This document shows positions 37,446 to 47,749 of a stretch of 64,000 nt of DNA, in pieces. The stretch's first letter is position 1. The number at the start of each line of letters is the position of its first letter. The translations under genes and the position numbers were made by a program. Source of the stretch: Petrotoga mexicana DSM 14811. Lineage in GTDB: Bacteria > Thermotogota > Thermotogae > Petrotogales > Petrotogaceae. Below the pieces are notes generated by a model. It was not told the DNA's origin. It saw only the letters and a program-made list of their open reading frames with translations, and searched no databases. The stretch is taken from the NCBI RefSeq assembly GCF_002895565.1, contig NZ_AZRN01000005.1:1-64000 (forward strand), read 5' to 3'.

Positions 37446-37482
37446 CTCTGATCCTTATTGGGGAATCAGAGCACACCTCCTT
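37446..37482 (-). promoter_or_regulatory. Hairpin between Shine-Dalgarno and rpoA start
   Basis: Minus strand order: AAGGAGGT (37482-37475), GTG, stem CTCTGATTCC, loop CCAATAA, stem GGATCAGAG, AAAAT, ATG. The stem has nine pairs and one bulged T. If folded, the gap from Shine-Dalgarno to ATG shrinks from about 34 to 8 bases. No other ribosome site is seen near the ATG. Confidence 0.7.
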
Positions 37483-37535
37483 TCCTGCCCCTTATGAGCG
37501 AGGTGATATTTTGTGTTTCAAATAAATAATACTTT

Positions 37536-38171
37536 TTACTTAGAGTAAAGCTCTATGATGTTAATTAAAGGTACAGGAACATCCATTTCATCAATATTTG
37601 GTAGCCTTTCAAAAGTTCCTCTATAATTTTCAATTTCCACGTTTACCCAATTGGGAATATTTCTATATCCTTCTTGCACTAATTCTAATCCTTCTCGTAC
37701 TTGTTGTATGTTGCGACTCTTTTCTTTAACTTCTATTACATCCCCTACTTTAACTCTGTAAGATGGAATATTCACTTTTTTTCCGTTAACTAATATATGT
37801 CCATGAGTTACTATTTGCCTTGCCGTTCTTCTGTTTGGTGCGAAACCCATTTGATAAACTACAGAATCTAGCCTTCTTTCTAAGAGTTGCATCAAAACTT
37901 CTCCAGTTTCTCCGCTTGGGGATCTTTCTGCTTCTTCAAAAGTGTTTCTGAATTGTTTCTCCATTAAGCCGTACATTCTTTTTAAGGCTTGTTTTGATCT
38001 TAATTGCATAGCGTATTGAGTCAATTTTTGTTTTTGTCTTCCGTGTTGTCCCGGAATGTAATTTCTTTTTCTAAGGGCTGATTTCTCAGTGTAGCTTCTT
38101 TTCCCTTTTAAATAAAGGTTTATTCCTTCGCGTCGAGATAATTTTTCTAGTGGTCCTATGTACCTCGCCAT
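37536..38171 (-). CDS. rpsD: Ribosomal protein S4
   Basis: 211 residues; RYIGPLEKLSRREG start without the zinc cysteines of the C+ form, RPGQHG-like PGQHGRQKQKLTQYAMQLRSKQ, S4 RNA-binding domain RRLDSVVYQMGFAPNRRTARQIVTHGHILVNGKKVNIPS. 30S assembly protein and a likely autoregulator of the alpha operon. AAGGAGGG site. Confidence 0.97.
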   Translation of the reverse strand: MARYIGPLEKLSRREGINLYLKGKRSYTEKSALRKRNYIPGQHGRQKQKLTQYAMQLRSKQALKRMYGLMEKQFRNTFEEAERSPSGETGEVLMQLLERRLDSVVYQMGFAPNRRTARQIVTHGHILVNGKKVNIPSYRVKVGDVIEVKEKSRNIQQVREGLELVQEGYRNIPNWVNVEIENYRGTFERLPNIDEMDVPVPLINIIELYSK

Positions 38172-38190
38172 TAATTCTTTCCCTCCTTAA

Positions 38191-38580
38191 TTAGAATCTT
38201 TTCTTTTTTGGCCTACAACCGTTGTGAGGTATAGGGGTGACATCTTTTATACTTTCTACATTTAGACCTGCAGCCTGTAAAGCCCTAATAGCGGATTCTC
38301 TTCCAGAACCTGGCCCTTTAACATATACATCGACCCTTTTTACCCCCAGATTTAGAGCTTCTTTTGCAACTTTATCTGAGGCCATTTGAGCTGAGAATGG
38401 AGTCCCTTTTTTGGCTCCTTTAAATCCAACATTTCCGCCACTAGACCATATTATTGGCCTACCTTCAGTATCTGTTAATGTAACGATTGTGTTGTTGAAG
38501 GTTGAATGAATGTGTACAGCTGCTTTTTCGGGAGCAGCTTTCTTTTTTTTGGTTCTTTGCTTTACTCCTTTTTTTGCCAT
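38191..38580 (-). CDS. rpsK: Ribosomal protein S11
   Basis: 129 residues; [35 protein letters not shown] and the C-terminal [17 protein letters not shown] are diagnostic. Preceded by a repeat-bearing gap to rpsM, unusual for this normally tight pair. Confidence 0.97.
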   Translation of the reverse strand: MAKKGVKQRTKKKKAAPEKAAVHIHSTFNNTIVTLTDTEGRPIIWSSGGNVGFKGAKKGTPFSAQMASDKVAKEALNLGVKRVDVYVKGPGSGRESAIRALQAAGLNVESIKDVTPIPHNGCRPKKKRF

Positions 38581-38599
38581 TTATTTAAAAGCCTCCTTA

Positions 38600-38719
38600 A
38601 AAACTTGATTTTATGTGTTAGCGCTCCTTCGCCCCGCTCCCCACCCATGTGGAAGAGGGACCTGCGGTCCCTTAAACCCCACAACTTAGCCTTAAGGATG
38701 ATGAGAAGCTCAGTTAGCT
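38600..38719 (-). repeat. G-rich dispersed repeat in rpsM-rpsK gap
   Basis: Core 38619-38652; sense GGGTGGGGAGCGGGGC with the last G-run degraded (AAGGAGCGC). Satellite hairpin GGGACC-TGC-GGTCCC at 38657-38671. Fills most of a 139-base gap in the middle of the alpha operon. Confidence 0.85.
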
Positions 38720-39085
38720 TTATCTTTTTTTGATCTTGGTTAGTCTTGGTCCCTTTCTGGTTCTTGCGTTGGAGTGGGTTTTCTGACCTCTTACAGGTAA
38801 CCCCGCTTTATGTCTTTTCCCCCTGTAACTACCAATGTCTATCAAACGTCTGATATTTTTATTAACCTCTTGCCTTAGTTCACCTTCAACTTTATAATTT
38901 TCGTTTATGTAGTGAGTTAACTTTGAAATTTCATCGTCTGTTAGTTCTTTTGCTCTTTTGTTAGGGTCTATTTCTAAGTTATTTAATATATCAAGTGCTG
39001 TTTTTCTACCTATTCCATAAATATATGTTAATCCTACAAATAACGCTTTATTATCTGGTACTTCAACACCTAAAATACGCGCCAT
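38720..39085 (-). CDS. rpsM: Ribosomal protein S13
   Basis: 121 residues; [25 protein letters not shown] start, [28 protein letters not shown] basic tail. 30S head protein contacting tRNA and L5. GAGGAGG site. Confidence 0.97.
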   Translation of the reverse strand: MARILGVEVPDNKALFVGLTYIYGIGRKTALDILNNLEIDPNKRAKELTDDEISKLTHYINENYKVEGELRQEVNKNIRRLIDIGSYRGKRHKAGLPVRGQKTHSNARTRKGPRLTKIKKR

Positions 39086-39155
39086 CCTTTTGTCCTCCTC
39101 ATAAAGAAATTCTTATTATGTTATTATACTTTTATGTTATTATACTTTTATGGTA

Positions 39156-39272
39156 TTATCCTTGTCTTTGTTTGTGCTTTGGATTTTTTGAACATACAAC
39201 CCAAACTTTTCCGCCTCTTTTTACTATTTTACAGTGCTCACATCGTTTTTTTACAGAAGCCCTGACCTTCAT
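39156..39272 (-). CDS. rpmJ: Ribosomal protein L36, zinc form
   Basis: 38 residues, easily missed: [17 protein letters not shown], then [20 protein letters not shown]. The CxxC...C...H zinc ligands are complete. GGAGGAAATAAATT before ATG 39272. Correct place between infA and rpsM. Confidence 0.96.
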
Positions 39273-39320
39273 AATTTATTTCCTCCTTTTTGATTCTTGC
39301 CCTCTGTAGAGATCTATTTT

Positions 39321-39551
39321 TTAATTCTTGTTGACTTTTTCTCTTTTCACTATTCTTCCTTTGCTTAAATCGTAAACGGAGACTTCCACAGTAACTCGGT
39401 CTCCTGGAAGTATTTTTATAAAATTCTTTCTCATTCGCCCAGAAATGTGGGCTAATATTTCATGCCCATTATCTAATTTAACTTTAAAAGTAGCGTTAGG
39501 TAAAGCTTCAATTATATATCCTTGCATAACAACGACGTCTTTTTTAGCCAA
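39321..39551 (-). CDS. infA: Translation initiation factor IF-1
   Basis: 76 residues from TTG 39551: [51 protein letters not shown], the OB-fold IF-1. AAAGGAGGGATTGTA sits just before the TTG; the frame open further upstream runs into repeat sequence and is not coding. Confidence 0.95.
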   Translation of the reverse strand: MAKKDVVVMQGYIIEALPNATFKVKLDNGHEILAHISGRMRKNFIKILPGDRVTVEVSVYDLSKGRIVKREKVNKN

Positions 39552-39599
39552 TACAATCCCTCCTTTTTCAGGGATTTTTACTGTCATTAGAAACCGTAA

Positions 39600-39900
39600 C
39601 TGTAAAGTACGATTTAGCGCCCTTCCCCCGCTCCCCACCCATGTGGAAGGGGGACCTGCGGTCCCTTCTTAGACCCCTCAACTTACTCATAAGGATAAAA
39701 GAATCTTTATCCCTTTTTGAAGACGGGATCCCACCCTTAGGAAAAGGGTATGGAGGGCTTCGCCCTGTAACCTTTTTAAAACCAGATACTTAATTTTGGA
39801 TAATGATTTTTAGAACTTTTTATGTAAGCTGCGCTTAGTCATTATTTGCGCCCCTTCGCCCACAGCCCACCCACAAGGATAAAAGGGATAAAGTAAGGAT
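39600..39900 (-). repeat. Two repeat copies in map-infA gap
   Basis: The 382-base gap upstream of infA holds a full copy at 39615-39648 (sense GGGTGGGGAGCGGGGG, AAGGGCGC), the GGGACC-TGC-GGTCCC hairpin at 39651-39665, a diverged middle unit with GGGC-TTC-GCCC, and a second copy at 39846-39879 in which GCCCACAGCCCACCC replaces the usual core. No gene in the gap. Confidence 0.85.
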
Positions 39901-39933
39901 TCTCCCTGTTGACCACAAAAATAAACCCTTAAA

Positions 39934-40686
39934 TCATAGTTGTGTTAGTATTTCTGGACCATTTTCTGTCACGGCAATTGTATGCTCAAAATGTGCGGCT
40001 TTTGATCTATCCCTGGTTACCGCTGTCCAACCGTCTTCTAAAATATCTACTTCGTAACTGCCCATAGATACCATCGGTTCTATTGCGAGGGTCATGTTTT
40101 TTCTTATTTTTGGACCTCTACCCCGTCTTCCATAATTTGGAATTTGAGGATCTTCATGTAATTTCCTTCCTACGCCGTGACCTACGTATTCCCTTATTAC
40201 AGAAAAACCTTTACTTTCAATGTAAGTTTGAACTTCGTGTCCAATGTCACTAATGGTATTACCAACAACAGCTTTTTTTATACCCATGTACAAAGATTCT
40301 TTGGTCGCTTCAACCAATTCTTTTTCCCTTTCAGAAACTTGTCCTATTATGTAGGTTCTGGCGGAATCTGCTATGTACCCTTTGTAGGTTAAACCACAAT
40401 CTACGGATACAACATCGCCATTTTTTAAAACTTTACTTCTCAATGGAAATCCATGAACAACTTCTTCATTTACAGAAAAGTTGATCGCATATTTGTAACC
40501 GTTATATCCTTTGAAGGTGGGTATAGCATCTTCCTTTTCCATGTATTCTAAAACATATTTTTCAATACTTTCTCCGTTAACGCCTTCTTTTACTATTTCT
40601 GGAAGTAAAGCGTCAAGAAGACGGGCAAGCTTTTTTCCAGCCCGTCTCATCATTTCTATTTCTTGATCAGTCTTAATTATTATCAT
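39934..40686 (-). CDS. map: Methionine aminopeptidase type I
   Basis: 250 residues. Metal ligands in SVDCGLTYKGYIADSARTY (two Asp), YVGHGVGRKLHEDPQIPNYG (His), TLAIEPMVSMG and HFEHTIAVTENGPEIL (Glu). Removes N-terminal Met from nascent proteins. Start overlaps the adk stop. Confidence 0.97.
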   Translation of the reverse strand: MIIIKTDQEIEMMRRAGKKLARLLDALLPEIVKEGVNGESIEKYVLEYMEKEDAIPTFKGYNGYKYAINFSVNEEVVHGFPLRSKVLKNGDVVSVDCGLTYKGYIADSARTYIIGQVSEREKELVEATKESLYMGIKKAVVGNTISDIGHEVQTYIESKGFSVIREYVGHGVGRKLHEDPQIPNYGRRGRGPKIRKNMTLAIEPMVSMGSYEVDILEDGWTAVTRDRSKAAHFEHTIAVTENGPEILTQL

Positions 40687-41330
40687 TATTTATTAAAACT
40701 CCTTAGTATATTAAACAATTCTTTTGTAACGTCTTCAATATTTTGGACACCGTCTATTGTAATTATTTTGTTATTTTTTCTATAATATTCTATTACGGGC
40801 TCGGTATTTTTCTTATATACTTTATACCTTTCTCTGACTACTTCTTCTTTGTCATCGTCTCTTTGAATTAATTTTGTACCACATACATCACATTTTTCGT
40901 CTTCTTTTGGTTTAAGTGTAATTAAATTATATACTTTTCCACAGTTTGGGCAGACCCTTCTATTACTTATCCTTTTTACTATTTCCTCTTCGGAAACGTC
41001 GATTAGTACTGCCGCATCTATTTCTTTTTTTAACTCTTTTGTTGCTTGATCCAAAAATTTTGCTTGATCTAAAGTTCTAGGATAACCATCAAGAATAAAA
41101 GAATCTAATTCTTCCAATTTTTCTTTTACCAAACTATTCATTATTTCATCTGAAACTAATTCACCACGATCCATAATTGCTTTAGCCTTTTTACCTAATT
41201 CTGTACCTTTGCTAACAGCGTCTCTTAAAATATCTCCGGTGGATATATGTACAACATCAAACTCCTTGGCTACCCTTTTTGCTTGGGTTCCTTTACCTGC
41301 ACCAGGGGGTCCGAAAAATAAAAGTCTCAA
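40686..41330 (-). CDS. adk: Adenylate kinase
   Basis: 214 residues; P-loop FFGPPGAGKGTQAKR, FILDGYPRTLDQA, and a LID domain with four cysteines (VCPNCGKVY...CDVCG), the zinc-stabilised long form. Starts with TTG 41330 behind AAGGAGATGA, which overlaps the secY end. 2 ADP to ATP plus AMP. Confidence 0.97.
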   Translation of the reverse strand: MRLLFFGPPGAGKGTQAKRVAKEFDVVHISTGDILRDAVSKGTELGKKAKAIMDRGELVSDEIMNSLVKEKLEELDSFILDGYPRTLDQAKFLDQATKELKKEIDAAVLIDVSEEEIVKRISNRRVCPNCGKVYNLITLKPKEDEKCDVCGTKLIQRDDDKEEVVRERYKVYKKNTEPVIEYYRKNNKIITIDGVQNIEDVTKELFNILRSFNK

Positions 41331-41337
41331 TGAAAAT

Positions 41338-42618
41338 TCATCTCCTTCCTCGTAGCCTTCCTTTTTTCATAAAACCTTCATACTGTCTAACTATCATGTG
41401 TTGCTCCATCTGTTGAACTATGTCTAAAGCAACTCCTACTGCTATTAGGGTACTGGTACCACCTATCCAGATTTGCTGCATCCCTGAAGCACCTCTGATA
41501 AAGTAGGGAACCAAAGCGATTACAACCAAAAAGATAGCTCCTATGAACGTTACTCTGGTCATAACTGAAGTAATGTAATTAACAGTCGGCTTTCCTGGTC
41601 TTAAACCTGGTATGAACCCACCATAATTTCTTATATTATCAGCTACATCGTTTGGATCCATAACAACAGAACTGTAGAAGTATGTAAAAAAGAAAACCAA
41701 CAAACCATACAACACAAGGTAAAGTGGAGCACCTATGGCGAATAGTCTATCGTCTACCGTCGTGTTTGTCACTCCAGCAATCATACTGGGTAGAGTCATG
41801 ATAGCCGAAGCAAAGATTATTGGAATTACCCCTCCACCGTTTACCTTAATAGGTAAATATGTTGAGGAACCTCCATAAATTTTGGTGCCGACCACTCTTT
41901 TTGCATACTGAATATTAATTCTTCTTTCAGAGGTTTGAACCGCTACCACGGCTATTACTATAAATATGGCAACAGCCGCTAAGAGTATCCATTCTAACGG
42001 AGTTAAACCTATGAGAGCTTCTGCTGCATATGTAGGATACCTCGATACTATACCTGCAAATATTAAAACAGATACTCCGTTTCCTATTCCTTTTTCGGTG
42101 ATTAATTCACCTATCCATAGTAAAAACATCGTTCCTGCTGCTATAGAAACGGTTGCTAAAGTTACAAAGAGGACTGGTGATAGGTTGGGGGATCTGTAAT
42201 TGTTGGCAGCTATGGACATTAATAATCCTTGCCCAAAAGCTAACACTAACGTTAACATCCTGGTGTAATGAGCGAATTTTTTTCTCCCACTTTCACCTTC
42301 TCTCAACATTTCTTTTAAACTAGGTATTATAGAAGAGAGAAGTTGAAAAATGATCGAAGCTGTAATATAGGGTGTTACTGAGAGAACAAATATAGATAAA
42401 TTGCTTAATGCTCCCCCAGCAAAAACGTCAAAAAAACCGATGAATCCTCCAACCGCTCCTTGGGCTGCTCCACTTAAAGCAGATTGCCATGCCTCAATAT
42501 TTATTCCCGGAATGGGGATGTAAATACCTATCCTAAACCCTATCAACGCTAAAAAGGTGAATATAACCCTATCCCTTAATTCAGGAATCCTAAAAACGTT
42601 CCTAAAGGCTTTGAACAT
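41338..42618 (-). CDS. secY: Preprotein translocase SecY
   Basis: 426 residues, ten membrane helices. Recognised by FRIPELRDRVIFTFLALIGFR, GIYIPIPGI plug region, ITEKGIGNGVSVLIF, YAKRVVGTKIYGGSSTYLPIKVN, and the late cytoplasmic FIPGLRPGKPT loop. ATG 42618 favoured over TTG 42627 by GAGGTGAT spacing. Confidence 0.97.
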   Translation of the reverse strand: MFKAFRNVFRIPELRDRVIFTFLALIGFRIGIYIPIPGINIEAWQSALSGAAQGAVGGFIGFFDVFAGGALSNLSIFVLSVTPYITASIIFQLLSSIIPSLKEMLREGESGRKKFAHYTRMLTLVLAFGQGLLMSIAANNYRSPNLSPVLFVTLATVSIAAGTMFLLWIGELITEKGIGNGVSVLIFAGIVSRYPTYAAEALIGLTPLEWILLAAVAIFIVIAVVAVQTSERRINIQYAKRVVGTKIYGGSSTYLPIKVNGGGVIPIIFASAIMTLPSMIAGVTNTTVDDRLFAIGAPLYLVLYGLLVFFFTYFYSSVVMDPNDVADNIRNYGGFIPGLRPGKPTVNYITSVMTRVTFIGAIFLVVIALVPYFIRGASGMQQIWIGGTSTLIAVGVALDIVQQMEQHMIVRQYEGFMKKGRLRGRR

Positions 42619-42619
42619 G

Positions 42620-43075
42620 TTATTCAATCACCTCTATTTTCCCGCCAACAGCTTCAATTTTCTCTCTAGCAGTTTGAGAGAAAAAGTTAGCTTTGACAAC
42701 AAGAGGTTTTGATATTTCTCCTTTTCCTAATATTTTTACTCCATCGTTCAATTTTTTTATTACTTTCCTTTCTAGAAGTATATCTGGAGTTACTTCTTCA
42801 TTTTCTGAGAAATACTTTTCTAATGTTTCTACGTTTACAACAGAATATACTTTTTTGAATGGTTTATTAGAAAATCCAAATTTTGGAGTCCTTCTAATAA
42901 TGTTTGTTTGTCCACCTTCAAAGGCTTTACCGATTTTACCACTTCCTCTAGCCTTTTGACCTTTGTGCCCTTTTCCGGATGTTTTTCCTAATCCTGAGCC
43001 AATTCCTCTTCCTAACCTTTTTTTGGGTTTTCTTGATCCTGGTGTAGGTTTTAGATCTTCAATTTTAAGTGGCAT
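42620..43075 (-). CDS. rplO: Ribosomal protein L15
   Basis: 151 residues from ATG 43075 ([16 protein letters not shown]); [23 protein letters not shown] is diagnostic. AAGGAGG site directly precedes this ATG, so the longer in-frame extension is not coding. Stop abuts the secY start. Confidence 0.96.
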   Translation of the reverse strand: MPLKIEDLKPTPGSRKPKKRLGRGIGSGLGKTSGKGHKGQKARGSGKIGKAFEGGQTNIIRRTPKFGFSNKPFKKVYSVVNVETLEKYFSENEEVTPDILLERKVIKKLNDGVKILGKGEISKPLVVKANFFSQTAREKIEAVGGKIEVIE

Positions 43076-43107
43076 GTATATAGCCTCCTTATTTACAGTT
43101 TGTTTAA

Positions 43108-43293
43108 TTAAGAATCGATTTCTTCCCACTCAACTAAGTGATGTACAGTCCTTATCATTCCTCTAATTTGAGGATTGTCAGGTTTTATTACTACTTTATC
43201 TTTTCTAGTTAAATCTAAAGCATCGAGAGTAGCTAATTGTCTTTTGTTCTTCCCTGCTCTTCCTCTTACTAATTTTATTTTTAGGCTTGACAT
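43108..43293 (-). CDS. rpmD: Ribosomal protein L30
   Basis: 61 residues, [33 protein letters not shown], ending [19 protein letters not shown]. Three bases after the rpsE stop. Confidence 0.95.
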   Translation of the reverse strand: MSSLKIKLVRGRAGKNKRQLATLDALDLTRKDKVVIKPDNPQIRGMIRTVHHLVEWEEIDS

Positions 43294-43296
43294 CGC

Positions 43297-43830
43297 TCAT
43301 ACCCCCTCGTGTGCACCAAAAAATACTTGTTTTACAGTTAAATCTCTCAACTTTGCAATTTCTTGAGGAGATCTTAGCTTTTTTAATCCATTGTAAGTGG
43401 CTTTAGCTAAATTTAATACGTTCGTTGAACTAATGGATTTACTTAGAATATTATCTATTCCTGCTAATTCAACAACGGCTCTTACAGCTGAACTAGCTAT
43501 AACACCGGTACCTGGCCCTGCTGGGAACAGTAATACGGTGGAAGCATCTTGTTCACCGATTGTTTCGTAAGGAATGGTTCCATTTCTAACGGGGACTTCT
43601 ATTATATTATTCTTTGCATTTTCAATTGATTTTCTGATGGCTTGTGGAACTTCCCGGGCATTCCCAACTCCTAATCCTACTTTTCCATTTCTATTACCTA
43701 CTACTGAAACAGCTCGAAATGAAATAGTTTTTCCACCTTTAGTTACTTTACTGACCCTTCGAATTTCAATTACTCTTTCTTCTAATTCATTTGCAGCATC
43801 AGTAGCTTTTACTTTCTGATCGCTCGGCAT
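43297..43830 (-). CDS. rpsE: Ribosomal protein S5
   Basis: 177 residues; dsRNA-binding N domain with [31 protein letters not shown] and [36 protein letters not shown] site. Confidence 0.97.
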   Translation of the reverse strand: MPSDQKVKATDAANELEERVIEIRRVSKVTKGGKTISFRAVSVVGNRNGKVGLGVGNAREVPQAIRKSIENAKNNIIEVPVRNGTIPYETIGEQDASTVLLFPAGPGTGVIASSAVRAVVELAGIDNILSKSISSTNVLNLAKATYNGLKKLRSPQEIAKLRDLTVKQVFFGAHEGV

Positions 43831-43846
43831 AAATTACCAACACCTC

Positions 43847-44215
43847 CTAAAACTTTAAGCCCGTTTCTCTTGCTGCTTCAGCAAGAGCTTTTACTTTTCC
43901 ATGGTATTTGTAACCGCTTCTATCAAAAACTATTTCTGTTATACCTTTTTCTTTTGCTTTTTCAGCTATAAGTTTCCCTACTTCTTTTGCAGCGTTTTCA
44001 TCCCATGTTTTTTCTAATTTTTCTTTCAATTGTTTTTGGGTTGTTGAAGCAGACACCAATGTGACACCTTTGGTATCGTCTATTATTTGAGCGTATATAT
44101 GCTTTTGACTTTTAAAGACTGTTAGTCTTGGTTTTTCTGGTGTTCCTCTAACGTTTTTTCTCACTCTTAAATGCCTTTTTCGTCTAAGGGCTTTTTTGTC
44201 TAATTGTTTTATCAA
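43847..44215 (-). CDS. rplR: Ribosomal protein L18
   Basis: 122 residues; [36 protein letters not shown] and [29 protein letters not shown] start at 44215, 11 bases behind AAAGGAGG. Binds 5S rRNA with L5. Confidence 0.95.
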   Translation of the reverse strand: MIKQLDKKALRRKRHLRVRKNVRGTPEKPRLTVFKSQKHIYAQIIDDTKGVTLVSASTTQKQLKEKLEKTWDENAAKEVGKLIAEKAKEKGITEIVFDRSGYKYHGKVKALAEAARETGLKF

Positions 44216-44245
44216 TTTAAAAGGGACCTCCTTTGCGGAAATGTT

Positions 44246-44806
44246 TTAAACTTTCTTTCCTTCTTTTCTTAAAACACTTTCTCCAACGTATTTTATACCT
44301 TTACCGCTGTATACGTTAACTTTTCTCAAACTTCTTATTCTTGCAGCGACTTCTCCAACTTTGTATTTATCTATACCTTTAACCACCACTCGTGTGGGTT
44401 GTGGAACCTCTATTGTTATTCCTTCAGGCACCGGAAATTCTACCGGCTTTGAATAACCAATATTCAAGACTAAATTTTTCCCTTGAAGTTGCGCTCTGTA
44501 CCCAATACCAGTAATCTCCAATTCTTTTTGGTATCCTTCAGTTACACCTTTAATCATGTTTCTCACATGAGATGTGAACGTGCCTCTGAGCGCTTTTAAT
44601 CGTTTTTCGTCGGAACTTCTTTTAACCACGCCTTCTTTTGACTTAATCATTAATTCGTTGTTATCTCTATTAATTTCTAAATATTCGGGTAAATTTAGAC
44701 TTAATTCACCGTTTTTACCTTTGATTTTTATTGTTTGTCCATCCACAGATAATTCTACACCATCAGGAATAATTGTTGGTTTATCAGCTATTCTCGATTG
44801 TGGCAT
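44246..44806 (-). CDS. rplF: Ribosomal protein L6
   Basis: 186 residues; SRIADKPTIIPDGVELSVDGQTIKIKG start and the C-terminal GIDKYKVGEVAARIRSLRKVNVYSGKGIKYVGE. GAGGAGGTG site. Confidence 0.97.
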   Translation of the reverse strand: MPQSRIADKPTIIPDGVELSVDGQTIKIKGKNGELSLNLPEYLEINRDNNELMIKSKEGVVKRSSDEKRLKALRGTFTSHVRNMIKGVTEGYQKELEITGIGYRAQLQGKNLVLNIGYSKPVEFPVPEGITIEVPQPTRVVVKGIDKYKVGEVAARIRSLRKVNVYSGKGIKYVGESVLRKEGKKV

Positions 44807-44818
44807 CTAGGCACCTCC

Positions 44819-45223
44819 TCACCATACATAACAGATTACTTCTCCACCAACTTTTTTATCTCTCGCTTCTTTATCGGTCATTACTCCTAAGGACGTTGAG
44901 AGTATAGCTATACCTAATCCACCTTTGACTTTTGGTATGTTACGGGTATTAACATATACTCTTCTTCCGCTTTTTGAAACCTTTATGATTCCTTCCATTA
45001 TAGGTTTTTTGTCTCTTCTAGTACCTTTGTACTTTAGATAGACTTTGAGTATTCCTTGCTTACCATCGTCTATAAATTTATAATCATTGATAAATCCTTC
45101 TTTTTTCATTATTTCTAAAATGTCTCTTTTTAAGTTCGAAGCGGGTATTTCAACACTTTCTTTGAACACCGAATTGGCATTCCTTATTCTGGTTAGCATA
45201 TCAGCTACCGGATCGCTCCACAT
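44819..45223 (-). CDS. rpsH: Ribosomal protein S8
   Basis: 134 residues; [14 protein letters not shown] start and [33 protein letters not shown] end. In other bacteria S8 represses the spc operon. AAGGAGGG site. Confidence 0.97.
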   Translation of the reverse strand: MWSDPVADMLTRIRNANSVFKESVEIPASNLKRDILEIMKKEGFINDYKFIDDGKQGILKVYLKYKGTRRDKKPIMEGIIKVSKSGRRVYVNTRNIPKVKGGLGIAILSTSLGVMTDKEARDKKVGGEVICYVW

Positions 45224-45237
45224 TCGTTTTTCCCTCC

Positions 45238-45423
45238 TTACCAGCTAGCCTTCTTAACTCCAGGAAGTTTACCTTCTAGAGCTTTTTCTCTGAAACATAT
45301 CCTACATAAACCAAATTCTCTATAAACAGCTCTTGGTCTACCACATACTTTACATCGTGAGTACTCTCTTGTTTTATACTTTGGAGTTCTTTTAGATTTT
45401 TCTATAAGTGCCTTTTTTGCCAT
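45238..45423 (-). CDS. rpsZ: Ribosomal protein S14, zinc type
   Basis: 61-residue short S14 with [20 protein letters not shown], i.e. two CxxC pairs binding zinc, and the [10 protein letters not shown] end. Confidence 0.97.
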   Translation of the reverse strand: MAKKALIEKSKRTPKYKTREYSRCKVCGRPRAVYREFGLCRICFREKALEGKLPGVKKASW

Positions 45424-45439
45424 TACTCACACCCTCCAT

Positions 45440-45997
45440 TTATTTTTTTTGTAACGGGAAACCAAAATATTCTAGTAATTTCCTGGCTTCTTCATCAGTT
45501 TTTGCTGTGGTAACGATTGTTATATCCATACCTTGAACTCTATTTATGTCATCAGGCCTAATTTCTGGAAAAATTAGTTGTTCGGGAATTCCAAAGGTAT
45601 AATTACCTCTTCCATCGAAAGAATCGGATGGTAATCCTCTAAAGTCCCTCAATTTTGGTAATACAACATGGTTTAATTTATACAAGAAATTATACATTTT
45701 CCATCCTCTCAAAGTTACTTTTACCCCTATTGGCATCCCTTCTCTAACCTTAAAATTGGCAACACTTTTCTTTGCCCTGGTTATTAAGGCTTTTTGCCCG
45801 ACTATCTTTGTTAACTCTTGAGCATGTTTTTCAACAACAGCTCTGTTCCTAGAGCCTTCTCCAACTCCCATATTAACAACTATCTTCACAAGTTTTGGGA
45901 CTTGTAATTCGTTTTTGTAGTTAAATTCTTTCATCATAGAGGGAATTACTACTTCTTTGTACCTGTCTTTCAGAGGTATATACTGAACTTTCTCCAT
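45440..45997 (-). CDS. rplE: Ribosomal protein L5
   Basis: 185 residues; [68 protein letters not shown]. Binds 5S rRNA. AAAGGAGGA site. Confidence 0.97.
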   Translation of the reverse strand: MEKVQYIPLKDRYKEVVIPSMMKEFNYKNELQVPKLVKIVVNMGVGEGSRNRAVVEKHAQELTKIVGQKALITRAKKSVANFKVREGMPIGVKVTLRGWKMYNFLYKLNHVVLPKLRDFRGLPSDSFDGRGNYTFGIPEQLIFPEIRPDDINRVQGMDITIVTTAKTDEEARKLLEYFGFPLQKK

Positions 45998-46065
45998 TGA
46001 TAGTCCTCCTTTTTGCTTCTTACCTTACCTACTTGATTTTTACAAGTTTTCAAAATTTGAATGAA

Positions 46066-46386
46066 TTAAGACTTCTCTACTATTTCACCACATTTTTTGC
46101 AATATCTTACTTTACTTCCATCTTCAAGAAATTTAAATCCCACTCTTGTTTTTTGATCACAATTTGGACAAACTAACATAACGTTTGAAATATCAATAGG
46201 ACTGGGTTGCTCGATAATTCCCCCTTCCCTCATCTTTTGAGTGGGCCTTTGATGTTTCTTGACGACGTTTACATTATCTACAATAACTTTTTTATCCTTT
46301 GGTATAACCCTTAAAACTTTGCTTCTTTTTCCTTTATCTTTTCCAGAAATTACTATTACAGTGTCATCTCTTTTTATTTTATACAT
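46066..46386 (-). CDS. rplX: Ribosomal protein L24
   Basis: 106 residues; KOW motif [38 protein letters not shown], and four Cys as CPNC...CKKC in the C-terminal half, a probable zinc knuckle. Confidence 0.96.
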   Translation of the reverse strand: MYKIKRDDTVIVISGKDKGKRSKVLRVIPKDKKVIVDNVNVVKKHQRPTQKMREGGIIEQPSPIDISNVMLVCPNCDQKTRVGFKFLEDGSKVRYCKKCGEIVEKS

Positions 46387-46395
46387 ATTTTCACC

Positions 46396-46764
46396 TCACC
46401 AAACTTCTTTTGCTAACGATGCTATTTTCGCATAGCCTTTTTCCCGCACTTCTCTGGCTACTGGGCCAAAAACCCTCGTCCCTAAAGGTAATTTATTTTT
46501 ATCAACTAGTACTGCAGCATTGTCATCAAATCTAATATAGGTTCCATCTTTCCTTTTTATCTCTTTTTTCGTTCTGACAATAACGGCTTGAACTACTTGA
46601 CCTTTTTTCAAATCTGTGTGAGGTATGGCTTCCCTAACGGAGCAAACAACGGTGTCTCCAACGGTTCCTTTTGATTTATGAAATCCTCCGAGTACTTTAA
46701 TAACTCTTAAAACTTTTGCTCCAGAGTTATCAGCGACTCTAACTTTACTCTCTAGTTGTACCAT
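46396..46764 (-). CDS. rplN: Ribosomal protein L14
   Basis: 122 residues from ATG 46764 ([27 protein letters not shown]). GGAGGTGAGGTTG precedes it; the longer frame upstream is rpsQ in another phase. The start overlaps the rpsQ end by 20 bases. Confidence 0.97.
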   Translation of the reverse strand: MVQLESKVRVADNSGAKVLRVIKVLGGFHKSKGTVGDTVVCSVREAIPHTDLKKGQVVQAVIVRTKKEIKRKDGTYIRFDDNAAVLVDKNKLPLGTRVFGPVAREVREKGYAKIASLAKEVW

Positions 46765-47077
46765 CAACCTCACCTCCAAAGGCTTCTTGTACTTCTTCTT
46801 CAACTGACTCGGGTGTTTCAACTTCTTCCGATAAAATATTTTTTCTCACAATTCTTTTTAAAACAAAAGCCTTTGTTTTGGAAAGCTTTCTAGATTCTTC
46901 TATTTCAACAATATCACCGATCTCACATTCGTTATTTTCGTCATGTGCATGGTATCTTCTGGTTTTTTTAACAAATTTGTGGTATTTGGGATGTTTGGTA
47001 AGTCTGTCTGTTTCTACCGTTATCGTTTTGTCCATCGCATTGCTGACAACTTTTCCCGTTATTATCTTTTTAGACAT
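46745..47077 (-). CDS. rpsQ: Ribosomal protein S17
   Basis: 110 residues: S17 core [36 protein letters not shown]...[27 protein letters not shown], then an acidic 20-25 residue tail ([20 protein letters not shown]) beyond the usual end. The tail's DNA contains the ribosome site and start of rplN. Confidence 0.95.
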   Translation of the reverse strand: MSKKIITGKVVSNAMDKTITVETDRLTKHPKYHKFVKKTRRYHAHDENNECEIGDIVEIEESRKLSKTKAFVLKRIVRKNILSEEVETPESVEEEVQEAFGGEVDGTTRE

Positions 47078-47082
47078 GAAAT

Positions 47083-47283
47083 TTACCTCCTTATTCCGAG
47101 TTCCCTTTCTTTGAGGATGGTCTTTATTCGAGCTATATCTTTCTTTACTTGCTTGATACTTGAAGAATTTTTTAGTTGTCCAAGTTCAAGTTGAAACCTC
47201 AATTGAAATAATTTTTCCTTTAAATTGTTTAATTCTTCATTGAGCTCTTCGTCTGTTAATTCTCTCATCTCAGTTATTCTCAT
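47083..47283 (-). CDS. rpmC: Ribosomal protein L29
   Basis: 66 residues, two helices: [35 protein letters not shown] and [17 protein letters not shown]. Start overlaps the rplP stop region by one base. Confidence 0.96.
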   Translation of the reverse strand: MRITEMRELTDEELNEELNNLKEKLFQLRFQLELGQLKNSSSIKQVKKDIARIKTILKERELGIRR

Positions 47284-47708
47284 CAGAGCTCCCCTCCTAT
47301 TTCATATCTTTGAACTATCTTAGTCCTTATCGGTAGCTTGGAGGCGGCATACTCTAAGGCCCTTTTGGCAGTTGCTTCATCGACTCCACCTATCTCAAAC
47401 ATTACCCTTCCCTTCTTTACAACCGCTACCCAACCTTCTACATCACCTTTACCTTTTCCTTGCCTTGTTCCAATACCTTTGGAAGTTACTGGTTTATCTG
47501 GAAAAACGTTAATCCAAATATTTCCTGTTCTTTTTAAGGTTCTAACCATAGATAACCTACATGCTTCTATCTGTTGAGCGGTTATCCATGAACTTTCCAT
47601 CGCTTTTAATCCCCAGTCACCAAAATGTACCAAACTAGCACCTTTTGTCATTCCTTTGACTGTTCCGCGTTGTTGTTTTCTGTATTTCACTCTTTTAGGC
47701 ATTAACAT
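47283..47708 (-). CDS. rplP: Ribosomal protein L16
   Basis: 141 residues; [19 protein letters not shown] start, RRTG-type [46 protein letters not shown] site. A repeat-filled gap of 218 bases separates it from rpsC. Confidence 0.97.
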   Translation of the reverse strand: MLMPKRVKYRKQQRGTVKGMTKGASLVHFGDWGLKAMESSWITAQQIEACRLSMVRTLKRTGNIWINVFPDKPVTSKGIGTRQGKGKGDVEGWVAVVKKGRVMFEIGGVDEATAKRALEYAASKLPIRTKIVQRYEIGGEL

Positions 47709-47749
47709 TTAGGATTTCCTCCTTTTTTACCATTTCTACGATCTTTAGC

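Noticed and set aside
39552-39638. N-terminal extension of IF-1
   Set aside because: The extension is translated repeat sequence and the ribosome site supports the TTG at 39551.
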